39,831 nt of DNA, from positions 1 through 39,831 of the forward strand of contig JBMNPL010000007.1 of NCBI GenBank assembly GCA_050943575.1, read 5' to 3'. Of this stretch, positions 9,470-17,163 are shown piece after piece. The first letter of the stretch is position 1, and each line of letters starts with the position of its first letter. This DNA comes from WRCA01 sp050943575. Lineage in GTDB: Bacteria; Pseudomonadota; Alphaproteobacteria; Rs-D84. The position numbers and the translations under genes were made by a program. Under the pieces are notes generated by a model. The model was not told where the DNA came from and did not search any database. It worked only from the letters and a program-made list of their open reading frames with translations.

Positions 9470-9581
9470 ATTTTAATAACTTTAATAACAGGTGAGAGAT
9501 TTGATAAATTAAAGAACTATAAAAAAAGTACTAACCTGTACGTCCTGCCACTAGAAAGACAACAAGAACAAAAAACATTGA

Positions 9582-10355
9582 TTAGCTTCTATACAAGTCT
9601 ATTTTTGGTATATTTTGCGAAAAGCTATCTTTAGTGAAAAACATATCTTCCTCTAGATACGAACCATCACCATAACCATAAAAAGCCTTACGATTTGTCA
9701 TAATGTCACGAGTACCGAAAAAAGCTACTTTTCTTTTATCCGTCAAAAGACGGGCTTGGAACTTGATTTTTTGTTCAGGAGTCATCTCAACAACCGAAAT
9801 ATTCGGCATAGCATTTGCATTATTATTTGCCGGATCAAATACATAATCTATACCATTTTCATGGATTAAAACAAAGGAATGCTGATCACCAAATTCCCAG
9901 TTTTTACTACCAACAAATTCGCCACCAACATATTCAGAATCTACACCGACACTTTGTAAATATAATTGGGCTATGATTGTAAATTCTGCGCATTGAAATA
10001 ATTTTTTTTTGAATAAATCGGACAGCTTGGCATCATGATTTTTGCTATAAAACATCTGCCGACTAGAATCTTTGCATGCCAAATCAGAAAACATTTCTGC
10101 AATAACCTTTGTAAAAGCAACTAAATGCGTAAAAACTGTCTGCGACATAGGTATATTATGCCGTTTCAACAACTGTGCATTACTAGGATTATTCACTTGC
10201 CGAGCAACAATTTTTCGAATCTTTTGATACACTTTTTCTAAATCCTCAGGGATTTTATCAATTATTAAATTTGCAGATTCGCCAACTTTTATACTATCAC
10301 CCACATTTATATTACTAGCAGTTAAAGACACATTATTGATTTTTCTAAGTTTCAT
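9582..10355 (-). CDS. transglutaminase-like / papain-fold cysteine enzyme, substrate unknown
   Basis: 257 residues with no signal peptide or membrane segment. A Cys-His-Asp triad in the order and spacing of the transglutaminase-like superfamily is visible: C122 at the start of a helix (LFQCAEFTIIAQ), H159 starting a strand (GDQHSFVLI) and D174 (YVFDPAN). The superfamily contains proteases, amidases, deamidases and several bacterial effectors, so the chemistry cannot be read from the triad alone. The N-terminal 110 residues are helical and unrecognised. The gene is isolated: about 145 bp separate it from the large gene on the opposite strand, and it abuts the island boundary upstream. A terminator hairpin for the former tRNA lies at 10406-10429, just upstream. 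Fold call moderately confident, function open. Confidence 0.6.
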   Translation of the reverse strand: MKLRKINNVSLTASNINVGDSIKVGESANLIIDKIPEDLEKVYQKIRKIVARQVNNPSNAQLLKRHNIPMSQTVFTHLVAFTKVIAEMFSDLACKDSSRQMFYSKNHDAKLSDLFKKKLFQCAEFTIIAQLYLQSVGVDSEYVGGEFVGSKNWEFGDQHSFVLIHENGIDYVFDPANNNANAMPNISVVEMTPEQKIKFQARLLTDKRKVAFFGTRDIMTNRKAFYGYGDGSYLEEDMFFTKDSFSQNIPKIDLYRS

Positions 10356-10405
10356 AAATCATCCTTTTCAATAATTATTATACAGGAATAATACGAAAAA
10401 AGATA

Positions 10406-10429
10406 TAAAAAAGCCGGTAAAAAACCGGC
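10406..10429 (-). terminator. intrinsic terminator downstream of the split tRNA's 3' half
   Basis: On the minus strand, GCCGGT/ACCGGC (10413-10418 with 10424-10429) is followed by a run of six T (10407-10412). It lies just beyond the CCA end of the tRNA fragment, as expected for the original tRNA terminator. Confidence 0.8.
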
Positions 10430-10438
10430 ATTTTATCT

Positions 10439-10483
10439 TGGTAGCGGGTGAGGGATTTGAACCCCCGACCAAAGGATTATGAT
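10439..10483 (-). pseudogene. 3' half of a split tRNA gene (CAU anticodon)
   Basis: The minus strand reads from the anticodon loop (ATCATAATCC at 10474-10483) through the 3' anticodon stem, a TGGTC variable loop, T-arm GGGGG/CCCTC around TTCAAAT, acceptor strand ACCCGCT, discriminator A and CCA. Upstream, the D-arm and 5' acceptor strand are absent. The acceptor strand pairs with GGCGGGT of the 5' half at 21451-21490, not with the GGCGGAG of the intact tRNA-Met nearby. Confidence 0.85.
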
Positions 10484-10767
10484 AAGCAGGCGTATATCCC
10501 TTCAATACTAGGATTTTTGCGGCTTTCGTCAATCTAGTATCACACAGTGCCACCAGTGTGTAGATTTCCCCCTAATACCTGTTTTTTGTAAATACAACTG
10601 TTTCATATTATTTGGAAGCAATCGTTTTAGAACCTAATCACTTATGCAGGAATCCTATGTGATTATTTTTTATTTCCGTTCGTTTTCTGGTTATAATTTA
10701 CAAGGATTTTCTTCCGGAAATTTTTCTGTTGCATTAAAAGCCATTTTGTGATATACTATGTATAAAT

Positions 10768-10794
10768 TAAAGCGGTCTTAGGACGGCTTTTTTT
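10768..10794 (+). terminator. intrinsic terminator, island left end
   Basis: AAAGC/GCTTT plus GTC/GAC pair around a TTAG loop with one mismatch, followed by a run of T. It lies directly downstream of an extended -10 promoter, so any transcript from it would be very short. Confidence 0.6.
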
Positions 10795-10798
10795 TATG

Positions 10799-10819
10799 CC
10801 CTCATAATGAGGATTTTTT
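10799..10819 (+). terminator. second intrinsic terminator, island left end
   Basis: CCTCA/TGAGG form a 5-bp stem with a 3-nt loop, followed by ATTTTTTC. It follows the previous hairpin and may finish transcription from decayed upstream phage genes. Confidence 0.5.
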
Positions 10820-10893
10820 CATTTATGGGGGTGTAGGTTCTCAAACAATCTATTCTCCTTTAATGGACTTGGTGGAACTTAAAGAAGGAGAAT

Positions 10894-11413
10894 ATGTCAG
10901 CAAGGCAAATACAAATAAGGCGTGGCACAGAAGATGAACACGCAAACTTTACAGGTGCGATTGGTGAGATTACCATGGACACCACAAATAATATACTGCG
11001 CGTCCATGACGGTGCAACTATGGGCGGCACGGTATTGGCGAAGAAAGATGAAGTTCCTGATATAAATACTATGGATTATGTCGTGAAACTCAAGAGCCAA
11101 CAGCAGAAAATAATTATACTTGGTTTAGACGCTATAAATCTGGTTGGGTGGAACAAGGCGGCTATTATTCCCTGTCCGGTAATTGGGGGCTGGCAGTTCG
11201 CCGGTAGCAAACATTGTTTTACCTATACAAATGAATAACTCTTCATATAGTATTACAATGGCGCGTGGATCAACTGTTGGTTCAATACTTACATCTATTT
11301 GCAAATCAATAACAACCACGGGCTTTTCAATAAGTAATTATTGCACCGGTGCTTCAACGGCTATATCTGGTTGGTGGCGGGCAGAAGGGTATTCACAAAC
11401 AACTGGGGCATAA
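10894..11413 (+). pseudogene. phage tail-fibre protein, frameshifted twice
   Basis: The start at 10894 has an AAGGAG Shine-Dalgarno. The N-terminus (IQIRRGTEDEHANFTGAIGE, then TNNILRVHDGATMGGT) is the tail-fibre/tropism-determinant N-terminal domain common in phage receptor-binding proteins. After codon 64 (DYVV) the conserved continuation ETQEPTAENNYTWFRRYKSG is found in another frame (from 11085). The distal domain (VLPIQMNNSSYSITM to GWWRAEGYSQTTGA) is in a third (to 11413). Restoring one base at 11084-11086 (GTGAAA to GTGGAAA) and one in the G5 run near 11185 would yield about 173 residues. The gene is therefore inactive or misread. It marks the structural end of the prophage and is followed by a strong terminator. 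Confidence 0.8.
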
Positions 11414-11430
11414 CCCCAGTTGCTATTTTT
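11400..11430 (+). terminator. intrinsic terminator after the tail-fibre gene
   Basis: A perfect 9-bp stem, CAACTGGGG (11400-11408) with CCCCAGTTG (11414-11422), has a short loop and is followed by CTATTTTTT. Confidence 0.85.
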
Positions 11431-11463
11431 TATTCAAAAGTGTTTTGCAAATTATTTGTTGCC

Positions 11464-12486
11464 TTATTTGGGTAGATAATGTCCTGTGAATATTGGTTGT
11501 AAAAAGCAACCAAAACTTTTTTTATAATCATTAAGACCTTTTTCTTTTCCTGTTCTTAAAAATATCCAAGCAGCCCCAGTTTCAAAATATCCATTGTTAT
11601 CAAAAGATTGTTTTATTATTTTAATGACCTTGAACAGTAAGTATTTATTAGCACCAATATCTTTTTCATCTAATGAACCACCCCACCAATAATACGCCGT
11701 TTTATTATAGATTAGAATTGCCACCTGTGCGATTTTTTTATTTGTATTTTTATCCACCAAAAAGAAAATACGGCATAATTTTTTAGGTATTAAATTGAAA
11801 AACATATTTTTATGATATTCATACGCAATTGGAACACCGTTTGTTCTATTATAGGTTTCATTGTGGATTTTTACATAAGCATTAAGGTCTTCTTCATTCC
11901 CGTTTGATTCATAAATAAGATATTTTTCTGCGGCTTCATTTTTTCTTATAGCCTGTCTTGTTGTTTCGGAGCATTCAGCCAATAATTTATCTTCTGACTT
12001 TGATAAATCCACAATATATGTATATCTGTGCGCTGGTATAAAATGCAAATACATAGCAGGATTTATGAAATTTTTATTATCACATATAAAGTAATCTGCC
12101 AATGGCGGAAACCCTAAAATATCAAAATTTCTGACATTGTATTTTTTTATAAGAAATGCGATATAATCATCAAATACAGCTTCAAGTTCATTTTTTATTT
12201 TTCGCGGTATATTATCAACAACCATAAAACCCCATTGGGATACAAGATTAGAATGAGACTTTTTCCACCAATGTTTCTTTTTGTGTTCGTCAAGATGTAA
12301 TTGCATTATAAATAATATTTCATCGGTCTTTTCATTTATTATACAAAATGATAGATTTTTATATGTAGCATATCTATGAAACTTTATTAAATCTTTTAGA
12401 AAATAGGAATATCCCATAGAATTGGATTTAACAAATGAATCCCATTTATTATCATCAATTTCATAAAATTGTTTAATTTTTAACAT
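11464..12486 (-). CDS. FemAB/GNAT-fold peptidyl- or acyl-transferase
   Basis: 340 residues in two tandem GNAT-like lobes, as in the FemAB/FemX family and in related acyltransferases of exopolysaccharide and lipopolysaccharide loci. The recognisable C-terminal lobe has the signatures ILIYNKTAYYWWGGS and GANKYLLFKVIKIIKQ, then YFETGAAWIF and GLNDYKKSFG. Family members transfer an amino acid or acyl group from a carrier (tRNA, CoA or ACP) to an amino sugar or peptide. Here the company of glycosyltransferases, LicD and an O-acetyltransferase suggests decoration of a surface glycan. It is the last gene of the island operon, 25 bp after the cytidylyltransferase. No signal peptide; cytoplasmic face. 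Donor and acceptor cannot be told from sequence. Confidence 0.75.
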   Translation of the reverse strand: MLKIKQFYEIDDNKWDSFVKSNSMGYSYFLKDLIKFHRYATYKNLSFCIINEKTDEILFIMQLHLDEHKKKHWWKKSHSNLVSQWGFMVVDNIPRKIKNELEAVFDDYIAFLIKKYNVRNFDILGFPPLADYFICDNKNFINPAMYLHFIPAHRYTYIVDLSKSEDKLLAECSETTRQAIRKNEAAEKYLIYESNGNEEDLNAYVKIHNETYNRTNGVPIAYEYHKNMFFNLIPKKLCRIFFLVDKNTNKKIAQVAILIYNKTAYYWWGGSLDEKDIGANKYLLFKVIKIIKQSFDNNGYFETGAAWIFLRTGKEKGLNDYKKSFGCFLQPIFTGHYLPK

Positions 12487-12511
12487 AATAACACTTTCGC
12501 CTTTTCCTATA

Positions 12512-12925
12512 TTATTTCAAGTCTTTTAACCTTTCTCGTAAAGTGCTGGAAGATATACCTTCCGTTCTGGGCAGAACGATAACTTGCTTATCATTTTCTT
12601 CACAGTATTGAATAGCCGCTTGAAAGCCTTGATGGTTCTGATCCGGTCCTAAAACAAAAATATCAAAATTAACATTTCGCACAATTTTATTAACGTCATC
12701 ATAAATAATAACTTTATCAACAAATCGGCATTGTTCAACCATTTCCATTCTTTCGGCGGTGGTATAAATAATCTTTGCCTGTGGTTTGTATTTTTTTATT
12801 ACTTTCTCATCTTGAACCGCAACGATTAAATCGTCCTTGCCGGCTAATGCTTTCGCTCGTTCAAAAAGTTTCTTATGACCGTAATGGAATAAATCAAAAA
12901 CACCAACTGTAAGAACTTTACTCAT
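12512..12925 (-). CDS. glycerol-phosphate/choline-phosphate-type cytidylyltransferase
   Basis: This 137-residue nucleotidyltransferase of the TagD/Gct class would form a CDP-activated alcohol phosphate (CDP-glycerol, CDP-choline or similar) from CTP. The HxGH nucleotide-binding motif is intact in GVFDLFHYGH at residues 8-17, and the family's second signature appears as RTEGISSSTLRERL near the C-terminus. The length is that of TagD (about 130). It lies 11 bp downstream of a LicD-family gene. LicD proteins transfer a phospho-alcohol from a CDP donor to a sugar, so the two probably supply and use the same donor. No choline kinase or choline transporter (licA, licB) is in the window, so glycerol phosphate is as likely as choline phosphate. 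Confidence 0.85.
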   Translation of the reverse strand: MSKVLTVGVFDLFHYGHKKLFERAKALAGKDDLIVAVQDEKVIKKYKPQAKIIYTTAERMEMVEQCRFVDKVIIYDDVNKIVRNVNFDIFVLGPDQNHQGFQAAIQYCEENDKQVIVLPRTEGISSSTLRERLKDLK

Positions 12926-12936
12926 TTTTATACCTA

Positions 12937-13926
12937 TTATTTCTTTGGATAATATGCAGCTATTAGCTCTTGGCAGACTTTGTATTCATCTAACGATAAT
13001 TTACTTACATCTGTCATGCCATGCACCGAATTAAAATTGTTCGGATAATTCATATAATCGCCATACATTTGCAGCAAATATGCTTCGGTATTCTGGGGAA
13101 TATACGCATCAACCCCGAAAAACTTGATTGGTTTTAATGGGAATATATCTTTTCTTGCGAAAAGTATTCTATTTTTTACACCAGTTTCAACGCCAAAAAA
13201 GATAAAACCGTTCGGGTGCTTTTTCTTTACCAGTTCTTTATCGCGGCGGCGTAAGCAGGTATCAATATATTTTTGAGAAACCGGCTTTTCGTGTTTTTGC
13301 CATTTTTTATAATCAAAATCTGTCGCAGACTTTATGTCATTTAATATTGCTATAAAATTATTATATGCTTTTCCTGTTGGTGGTATTTCGGTGTCGCCGG
13401 TATCCATCGGGAAAATATCCACCCAAGCATGAATTGTTTTATAGTATAAGCGCAGTATTTCTCCGTGCTGATAGAAAAATCCACCTGTGCAGAAATCTTT
13501 ATCAATTACCTTCAAAAGTTTATCGTATTCTTCCCTAGTCATACAAATATCAATGTCATCGTCCCAAGGAATAAAGCCGTTATGTCTTACATAGCCAATT
13601 AAAGTTCCGGAATCTAACCAATATTTAAGATTGTGTTTTTTAGCAACCTTTGCAAAATGCGCTAATATTGAAGTTTCGCATTTTTGTAATAATAGCTTAT
13701 TACCGGAAGCCGGTTTTAATTCTTCAACTGGGTGGGAAACCTGAATAATATGTTGCAAGCGTTGTATATCTAAAATACAACAGTCTAATTTATGAGATAG
13801 TTCACCCAGAACAATATCTGTGTTATTATATCCCCCAACGTTTTTCTTTGCCACCGCCCGTATTTTATGGCGCATTTTTCTGGACGGCACAAAACAACAA
13901 ATAATATTTGCAATAAATTTTTTCAT
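12937..13926 (-). CDS. LicD-family phospho-alcohol transferase
   Basis: 329 residues. The LicD core begins near residue 78 and contains LKYWLDSGTLIGYVR followed by the acidic metal-binding motif PWDDDIDICM (D122-D124, D126). LicD enzymes transfer phosphocholine, phosphoribitol or phosphoglycerol from a CDP-linked donor to lipopolysaccharide, teichoic acid or capsule sugars. The N-terminus (NIICCFVPSRKMRHKIR) is a short amphipathic basic module that closely resembles the N-terminus of the O-acetyltransferase upstream, probably attaching both to the inner membrane. The gene lies 9 bp after thsB and 11 bp before the cytidylyltransferase. The substrate is inferred only from context. Confidence 0.88.
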   Translation of the reverse strand: MKKFIANIICCFVPSRKMRHKIRAVAKKNVGGYNNTDIVLGELSHKLDCCILDIQRLQHIIQVSHPVEELKPASGNKLLLQKCETSILAHFAKVAKKHNLKYWLDSGTLIGYVRHNGFIPWDDDIDICMTREEYDKLLKVIDKDFCTGGFFYQHGEILRLYYKTIHAWVDIFPMDTGDTEIPPTGKAYNNFIAILNDIKSATDFDYKKWQKHEKPVSQKYIDTCLRRRDKELVKKKHPNGFIFFGVETGVKNRILFARKDIFPLKPIKFFGVDAYIPQNTEAYLLQMYGDYMNYPNNFNSVHGMTDVSKLSLDEYKVCQELIAAYYPKK

Positions 13927-13935
13927 GATTGCTCC

Positions 13936-14502
13936 TTATAATTTATACCACCAATCACCGGTTTTTCCAACCGTCTGAATCATAGATTCTGTGTCTTGTA
14001 AAGCACTAGTTATCAATGTTTTATTGTAAGGAATATGTAAAACTCTCACTTTGTGTTTAGAATTTTTAAATATAGGGACTAAATCCCATAATTTTTTGAT
14101 TTGTTGTTTAATACCAAGACTATCTACAATATCTGTTTTCTCTTTGAATTCACGATATATTACAATAACCGGTAGGTTTAATGTGTTTATCCCGTAGTCC
14201 AGTTCTTCATGTAAAGCACGACTATCTCTTGTATCAGAACTTAAAATAAAAATTATATTTTTAGATTTGTTTAATCTTTGGTGTAATCTGGGTTTAAGGG
14301 TCTTTTCCCAGTCGCTATCATCTCTTACATTATAAGTTTTATCATGGGAATCTATAAAAGGAAACGTTGATTCCAATCCTTTCCATGCTTCCAGCATACG
14401 GTATACAGCAAAATCTGGACTGGTATTTACTCCTAGATTTGTTTGATTAACTATACCAGATACATAAAATGCACAATAATTTCCGTTTTTATAGTCCGAC
14501 AT
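13936..14502 (-). CDS. thsB: ThsB, TIR-like NAD-processing sensor of type II Thoeris
   Basis: A 188-residue protein with the MTH538/DUF1863 TIR-like fold. It has an N-terminal strand YCAFYVSG, the region MLEAWKG...FPFIDSHD, a conserved RDDSDWEKTLKPRL stretch, strand NIIFILSSDT, then RALHEELDYGI carrying the expected catalytic Glu (E99 or E100). In type II Thoeris, such TIR proteins respond to phage infection by turning NAD into a signal (reported as His-ADPR) that activates a Macro-domain membrane effector. Exactly that partner is encoded 16 bp upstream on the same strand (thsA). The gene is flanked by glycan genes on both sides with no separate promoter visible. The family call rests on motifs and the adjacent partner together; activity is inferred. 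Confidence 0.85.
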   Translation of the reverse strand: MSDYKNGNYCAFYVSGIVNQTNLGVNTSPDFAVYRMLEAWKGLESTFPFIDSHDKTYNVRDDSDWEKTLKPRLHQRLNKSKNIIFILSSDTRDSRALHEELDYGINTLNLPVIVIYREFKEKTDIVDSLGIKQQIKKLWDLVPIFKNSKHKVRVLHIPYNKTLITSALQDTESMIQTVGKTGDWWYKL

Positions 14503-14518
14503 AATTTAGTCCTTTCAT

Positions 14519-15346
14519 TTAATTAAATTCTTGTTTAATTTTGTATAGATTTATTTTGTTTATATCATCTTTATGTATTATAATTTGCAATGTAGAAGGA
14601 TATTTGAACTTTAATTTGCTTAACTTTAATGACCAAAGCAAGATTTCCAAAAGTTCCTGAGTAGATAAATAACCTTCCTTAAATCTAGTAATCCCAGAAC
14701 CTATAATTGGTAGAACAACAGTTTTACCGTTGTAAAATTTATCAACTTCATTCCACATTTCTAATAAACAAGATGTATACTCTGGCATTGTAATCCAAGC
14801 TCTGTTGTCTTTATCAAAATGCGAAAAAGCAACTAAAAAGAAATCATCATTCACAAAAATTGTGCCAAGTTTGTATTTTATTACTTTACCATTTTTTCTG
14901 TTAGATTCTTTACCACATTGCATTTCTTTTAAATGTGAACATTTATCCATGTTTTGGTTCAATTTTGTTATATTTCCGGCATAATATTTTAAATACTTGC
15001 CATTTAATGTTGTTTCGGAAATAACTTTGTCCGAAACCTCTGTATCTAAATATTCATTAAATGCAACAATTTTGATCCCGTTTTGTTTGAATAAATCACC
15101 TTCAAAAATTTCTACTGTCGAATTATTGATCGTTAATTTAATTTGACGAAGTTTATTTGCTTTTTTCCACTTGTAACAATACCAAAGAAACATACCTATT
15201 AGAAAAACAATTCCGAGAGAAACCCTATCTTTAAAATTATCAAAAAACATCAATAACAATGACAATACTGTATTGGCAAAAGCAAAATCTTTTGCAAAAA
15301 ATTGTGTTATTAAATCATAAGATAAAAAATTCACTTTTATTTTCAT
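14519..15346 (-). CDS. thsA: ThsA, membrane-anchored Macro-domain effector of type II Thoeris
   Basis: 275 residues: two N-terminal transmembrane helices (about 21-36 and 42-58), then a C-terminal Macro domain of the DUF6430 type. Signatures are GIKIVAFNEYLDT, ISETTLNGKYL, KYKLGTIFVNDDFFLVAFSH and VLPIIGSGITRF. This TM-TM-Macro layout is that of the type II Thoeris effector, in which the Macro domain binds the TIR-made nucleotide signal and the membrane part then compromises the inner membrane, killing the infected cell. The start codon overlaps by ATGA (15343-15346) the stop of the restored O-acetyltransferase frame, so translation is probably coupled to that gene when it is in frame. ThsB follows after 16 bp. 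Confidence 0.85.
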   Translation of the reverse strand: MKIKVNFLSYDLITQFFAKDFAFANTVLSLLLMFFDNFKDRVSLGIVFLIGMFLWYCYKWKKANKLRQIKLTINNSTVEIFEGDLFKQNGIKIVAFNEYLDTEVSDKVISETTLNGKYLKYYAGNITKLNQNMDKCSHLKEMQCGKESNRKNGKVIKYKLGTIFVNDDFFLVAFSHFDKDNRAWITMPEYTSCLLEMWNEVDKFYNGKTVVLPIIGSGITRFKEGYLSTQELLEILLWSLKLSKLKFKYPSTLQIIIHKDDINKINLYKIKQEFN

Positions 15347-15980
15347 AAGTCACTTTCTTCTTTTACCGGTATTCTTTTTCTAATTTCTTTCAATTCCTTG
15401 ATACAAACTTTTATATCGTTGAATGTTAGGCGTGCTATTTCTTCATCTGGCAAATCCCACCATTTCAACCTTAACAAATCGGCGATTATTTCGGGCGTGA
15501 AACGGTATTTTATCACACGAGCCGGCACCCCCCCATAATCGCATAAGGTGGCACATCGTGCGTTATAACGGCATTTGAGCCTATTATAGCACCATCTCCA
15601 ACCTTGACCCCATCTTTGATGATTGCATTATTACCAATCCATACATCATTACCGACAAATGTTGGGTCGTTTGTATATTTATATATCTTTTGATCTGGGG
15701 TTATTCTTTTCCAATCAACATATTGAAATGGTGCTGTTGAAAGCCAATCGGACGGGTGTTGTGATGGTCCAATACAAACATTATGACCAAAAGAACAAAA
15801 AGCCCCAATTTTAGAATTAGAGTTCATTCTAATAAAGTTTGCACCCCAATAAGAATGACGACCAGCCCAAGTGGTTGAAGTATTATATGCTTGTCTGTGT
15901 AATAACTTACGCCTTATTTTTTTGCGCCATTTAGATAATGGGATAAAGCCGCATAATATGTTTACAAGCAATTTTTTCAT
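15343..15980 (-). pseudogene. CatB-like O-acetyltransferase, frameshifted at a G7 tract (phase-variable candidate)
   Basis: Left-handed beta-helix acetyltransferase of the CatB/virginiamycin-type xenobiotic and surface O-acetyltransferase group. It has hexapeptide repeats (VWIGNNAIIKDGVKVGDGAI and neighbours) and a catalytic-type His, H75, in CIGPSQHPSDW. The frame from 15980 reaches VPPYAIMGG and then runs out as CRLV-stop (15513). The proper continuation VPARVIKYRF...WWDLPDEEIARL is in another frame (to 15343). The switch lies exactly at seven G (15528-15534). Eight G would give a 212-residue protein of normal family length. The N-terminus (NILCGFIPLSKWRKKIR) is a basic amphipathic module shared with LicD. 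Acetyl-CoA would be the donor and a surface sugar the acceptor. It is either an off-phase contingency gene, a decayed gene or a read error. Confidence 0.8.
15528..15534 (-). repeat. homopolymeric G7 tract inside the acetyltransferase gene
   Basis: Seven consecutive G on the coding strand (C on the plus strand), the longest G/C homopolymer I noticed in this AT-rich window. It coincides with the frameshift point. C6 runs within intact genes (for example near 1985, 29286 and 30135) show no frame error. Confidence 0.85.
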
Positions 15981-16014
15981 TTTTTAGTCTCCTTTGGTTT
16001 CCAAATCAAGAAGA

Positions 16015-17163
16015 TTATAATGTCCGATTACTTCGGAGTGATTTTATATTTATGATAGGAATACCAAAAAGTTTAATGCGTAAATTTTTATATTCTAGGA
16101 ATGGAACCCCTAATATATATGTTTTTAATTTTTTAGGATATTTTTTAAATATTGGCAGAAAACCAAATAAATATGTTTTTATAGTAGAATCGTCTAAATG
16201 CTTTTTTATCCTTATCAAAGGAATACCACAAAAAGACAGCCAATATTTATTAACACGTCCTAATTTATTGTCATTGTTTTTATAGAATGGAGAACTCTCA
16301 TAGTAGTTATTCCAAATATCCCAGTAATGTAGGACTTCTTTGTTAATCCAAGGTTTGTTTGCCCCTGCATAATGATAAACACGCGGATTTTGAAAACTTT
16401 GTCTGATAGAATAATGCGAATATGCAGCCTTGAAATATGTATTAACATCATAGTTCATATCGCAAAATACATTATATGAAGGATCTAAATACACCATTTT
16501 ATCAGAATATTTTTGACCGCAAATAGCATTTAAAGTATCTTGATCTGCGTAGGGTGGATTTGGACGTTTTGTTAAAAAAGCCATAAAGTCATCAAATATA
16601 TTTAATTTTCTTGCTTCTACAAGATTCATTAAGAAAAATCCCGCATTAAAATAAGGTGCTTTTGTATGGTCTTTATTAAATTTGGAAAACTCACGCCATT
16701 TTGATAAGTGATTTAAGACTGTTTCTTTATGAGCATTGGCTACTAACTCTATAACAGCACCTAATAGGCTTTTTTCATCAAAGTTATTATATATAACAGA
16801 TAAATCGTAATCAACAACCATATCTGCATCTAAATAAAACGCTTTATCAACATATTGGGGTAAAACCTTTGGTATAAGCAATCTATAATATGGTGTTAGA
16901 TTTTTAATATAACTTAACTTCATTTTTTTGAAATCAGCAGATTTAAAATAATGTAAATATTTTTCTACTGGTATAATAATTATTTCACAATTTTGAACTT
17001 TACGGATTTCCGCTTCTTCTTTTTCCGTCCAACCAGATACAAGTAAGAAAAAGCGTGCTATGCTATTTGAATTCAGATTTTTAACTACAGAATACATTGC
17101 AACGCCCATTGGCATTACATAGTTATTATCGCCCGTTAATACAATATTTACATATTTATCCAT
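16015..17163 (-). CDS. family 8 glycosyltransferase (LgtC/WaaI-like)
   Basis: 382 residues with a retaining GT-A fold. N-terminal NIVLTGDNNYVMPMGVAM is the GT8 nucleotide-binding start. The metal-binding DxD lies in YLDADMV (D112, D114). YFNAGFFLMN, PYADQDTLNAI and VYHYAGANKPW are further GT8 signatures. Enzymes of this family add glucose or galactose from a UDP-sugar to lipopolysaccharide core or to cell-surface glycans. The C-terminal 70 residues carry three copies of a short hydrophobic-basic motif (YLFGFLPIFKK, YILGVPFLEYK, IKLFGIPIINIK), likely a peripheral membrane attachment. It overlaps the preceding HAD-fusion gene by 8 bp. Confidence 0.92.
   Translation of the reverse strand: MDKYVNIVLTGDNNYVMPMGVAMYSVVKNLNSNSIARFFLLVSGWTEKEEAEIRKVQNCEIIIIPVEKYLHYFKSADFKKMKLSYIKNLTPYYRLLIPKVLPQYVDKAFYLDADMVVDYDLSVIYNNFDEKSLLGAVIELVANAHKETVLNHLSKWREFSKFNKDHTKAPYFNAGFFLMNLVEARKLNIFDDFMAFLTKRPNPPYADQDTLNAICGQKYSDKMVYLDPSYNVFCDMNYDVNTYFKAAYSHYSIRQSFQNPRVYHYAGANKPWINKEVLHYWDIWNNYYESSPFYKNNDNKLGRVNKYWLSFCGIPLIRIKKHLDDSTIKTYLFGFLPIFKKYPKKLKTYILGVPFLEYKNLRIKLFGIPIINIKSLRSNRTL

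Larger units (their letters stand above)
10484..10893. other. gene-free left end of the island: promoter-like site and two terminators
   Basis: No convincing coding frame is present. An imperfect inverted repeat (CACAC/GTGTG near 10542-10560) lies close to the junction. An extended -10 element (TGATATACT, box at 10752-10757) is followed within 15 bp by a hairpin, and a second hairpin follows. The remainder is unassigned and is probably decayed phage sequence. Confidence 0.5.

Noticed and set aside
10368..10553. 61-codon minus-strand frame over the split tRNA and junction
   Set aside because: It runs through the tRNA 3' half and its terminator and has no ribosome site; structural RNA explains the sequence.
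10894..11413. Diversity-generating retroelement, because the fibre has an Mtd-like N-terminus
   Set aside because: No reverse transcriptase and no template repeat of the fibre's 3' end is visible in the window.
13936..15346. Type I Thoeris or CBASS as the defence type
   Set aside because: The effector has TM plus Macro domains, not SIR2-SLOG, and no cyclase gene is present.
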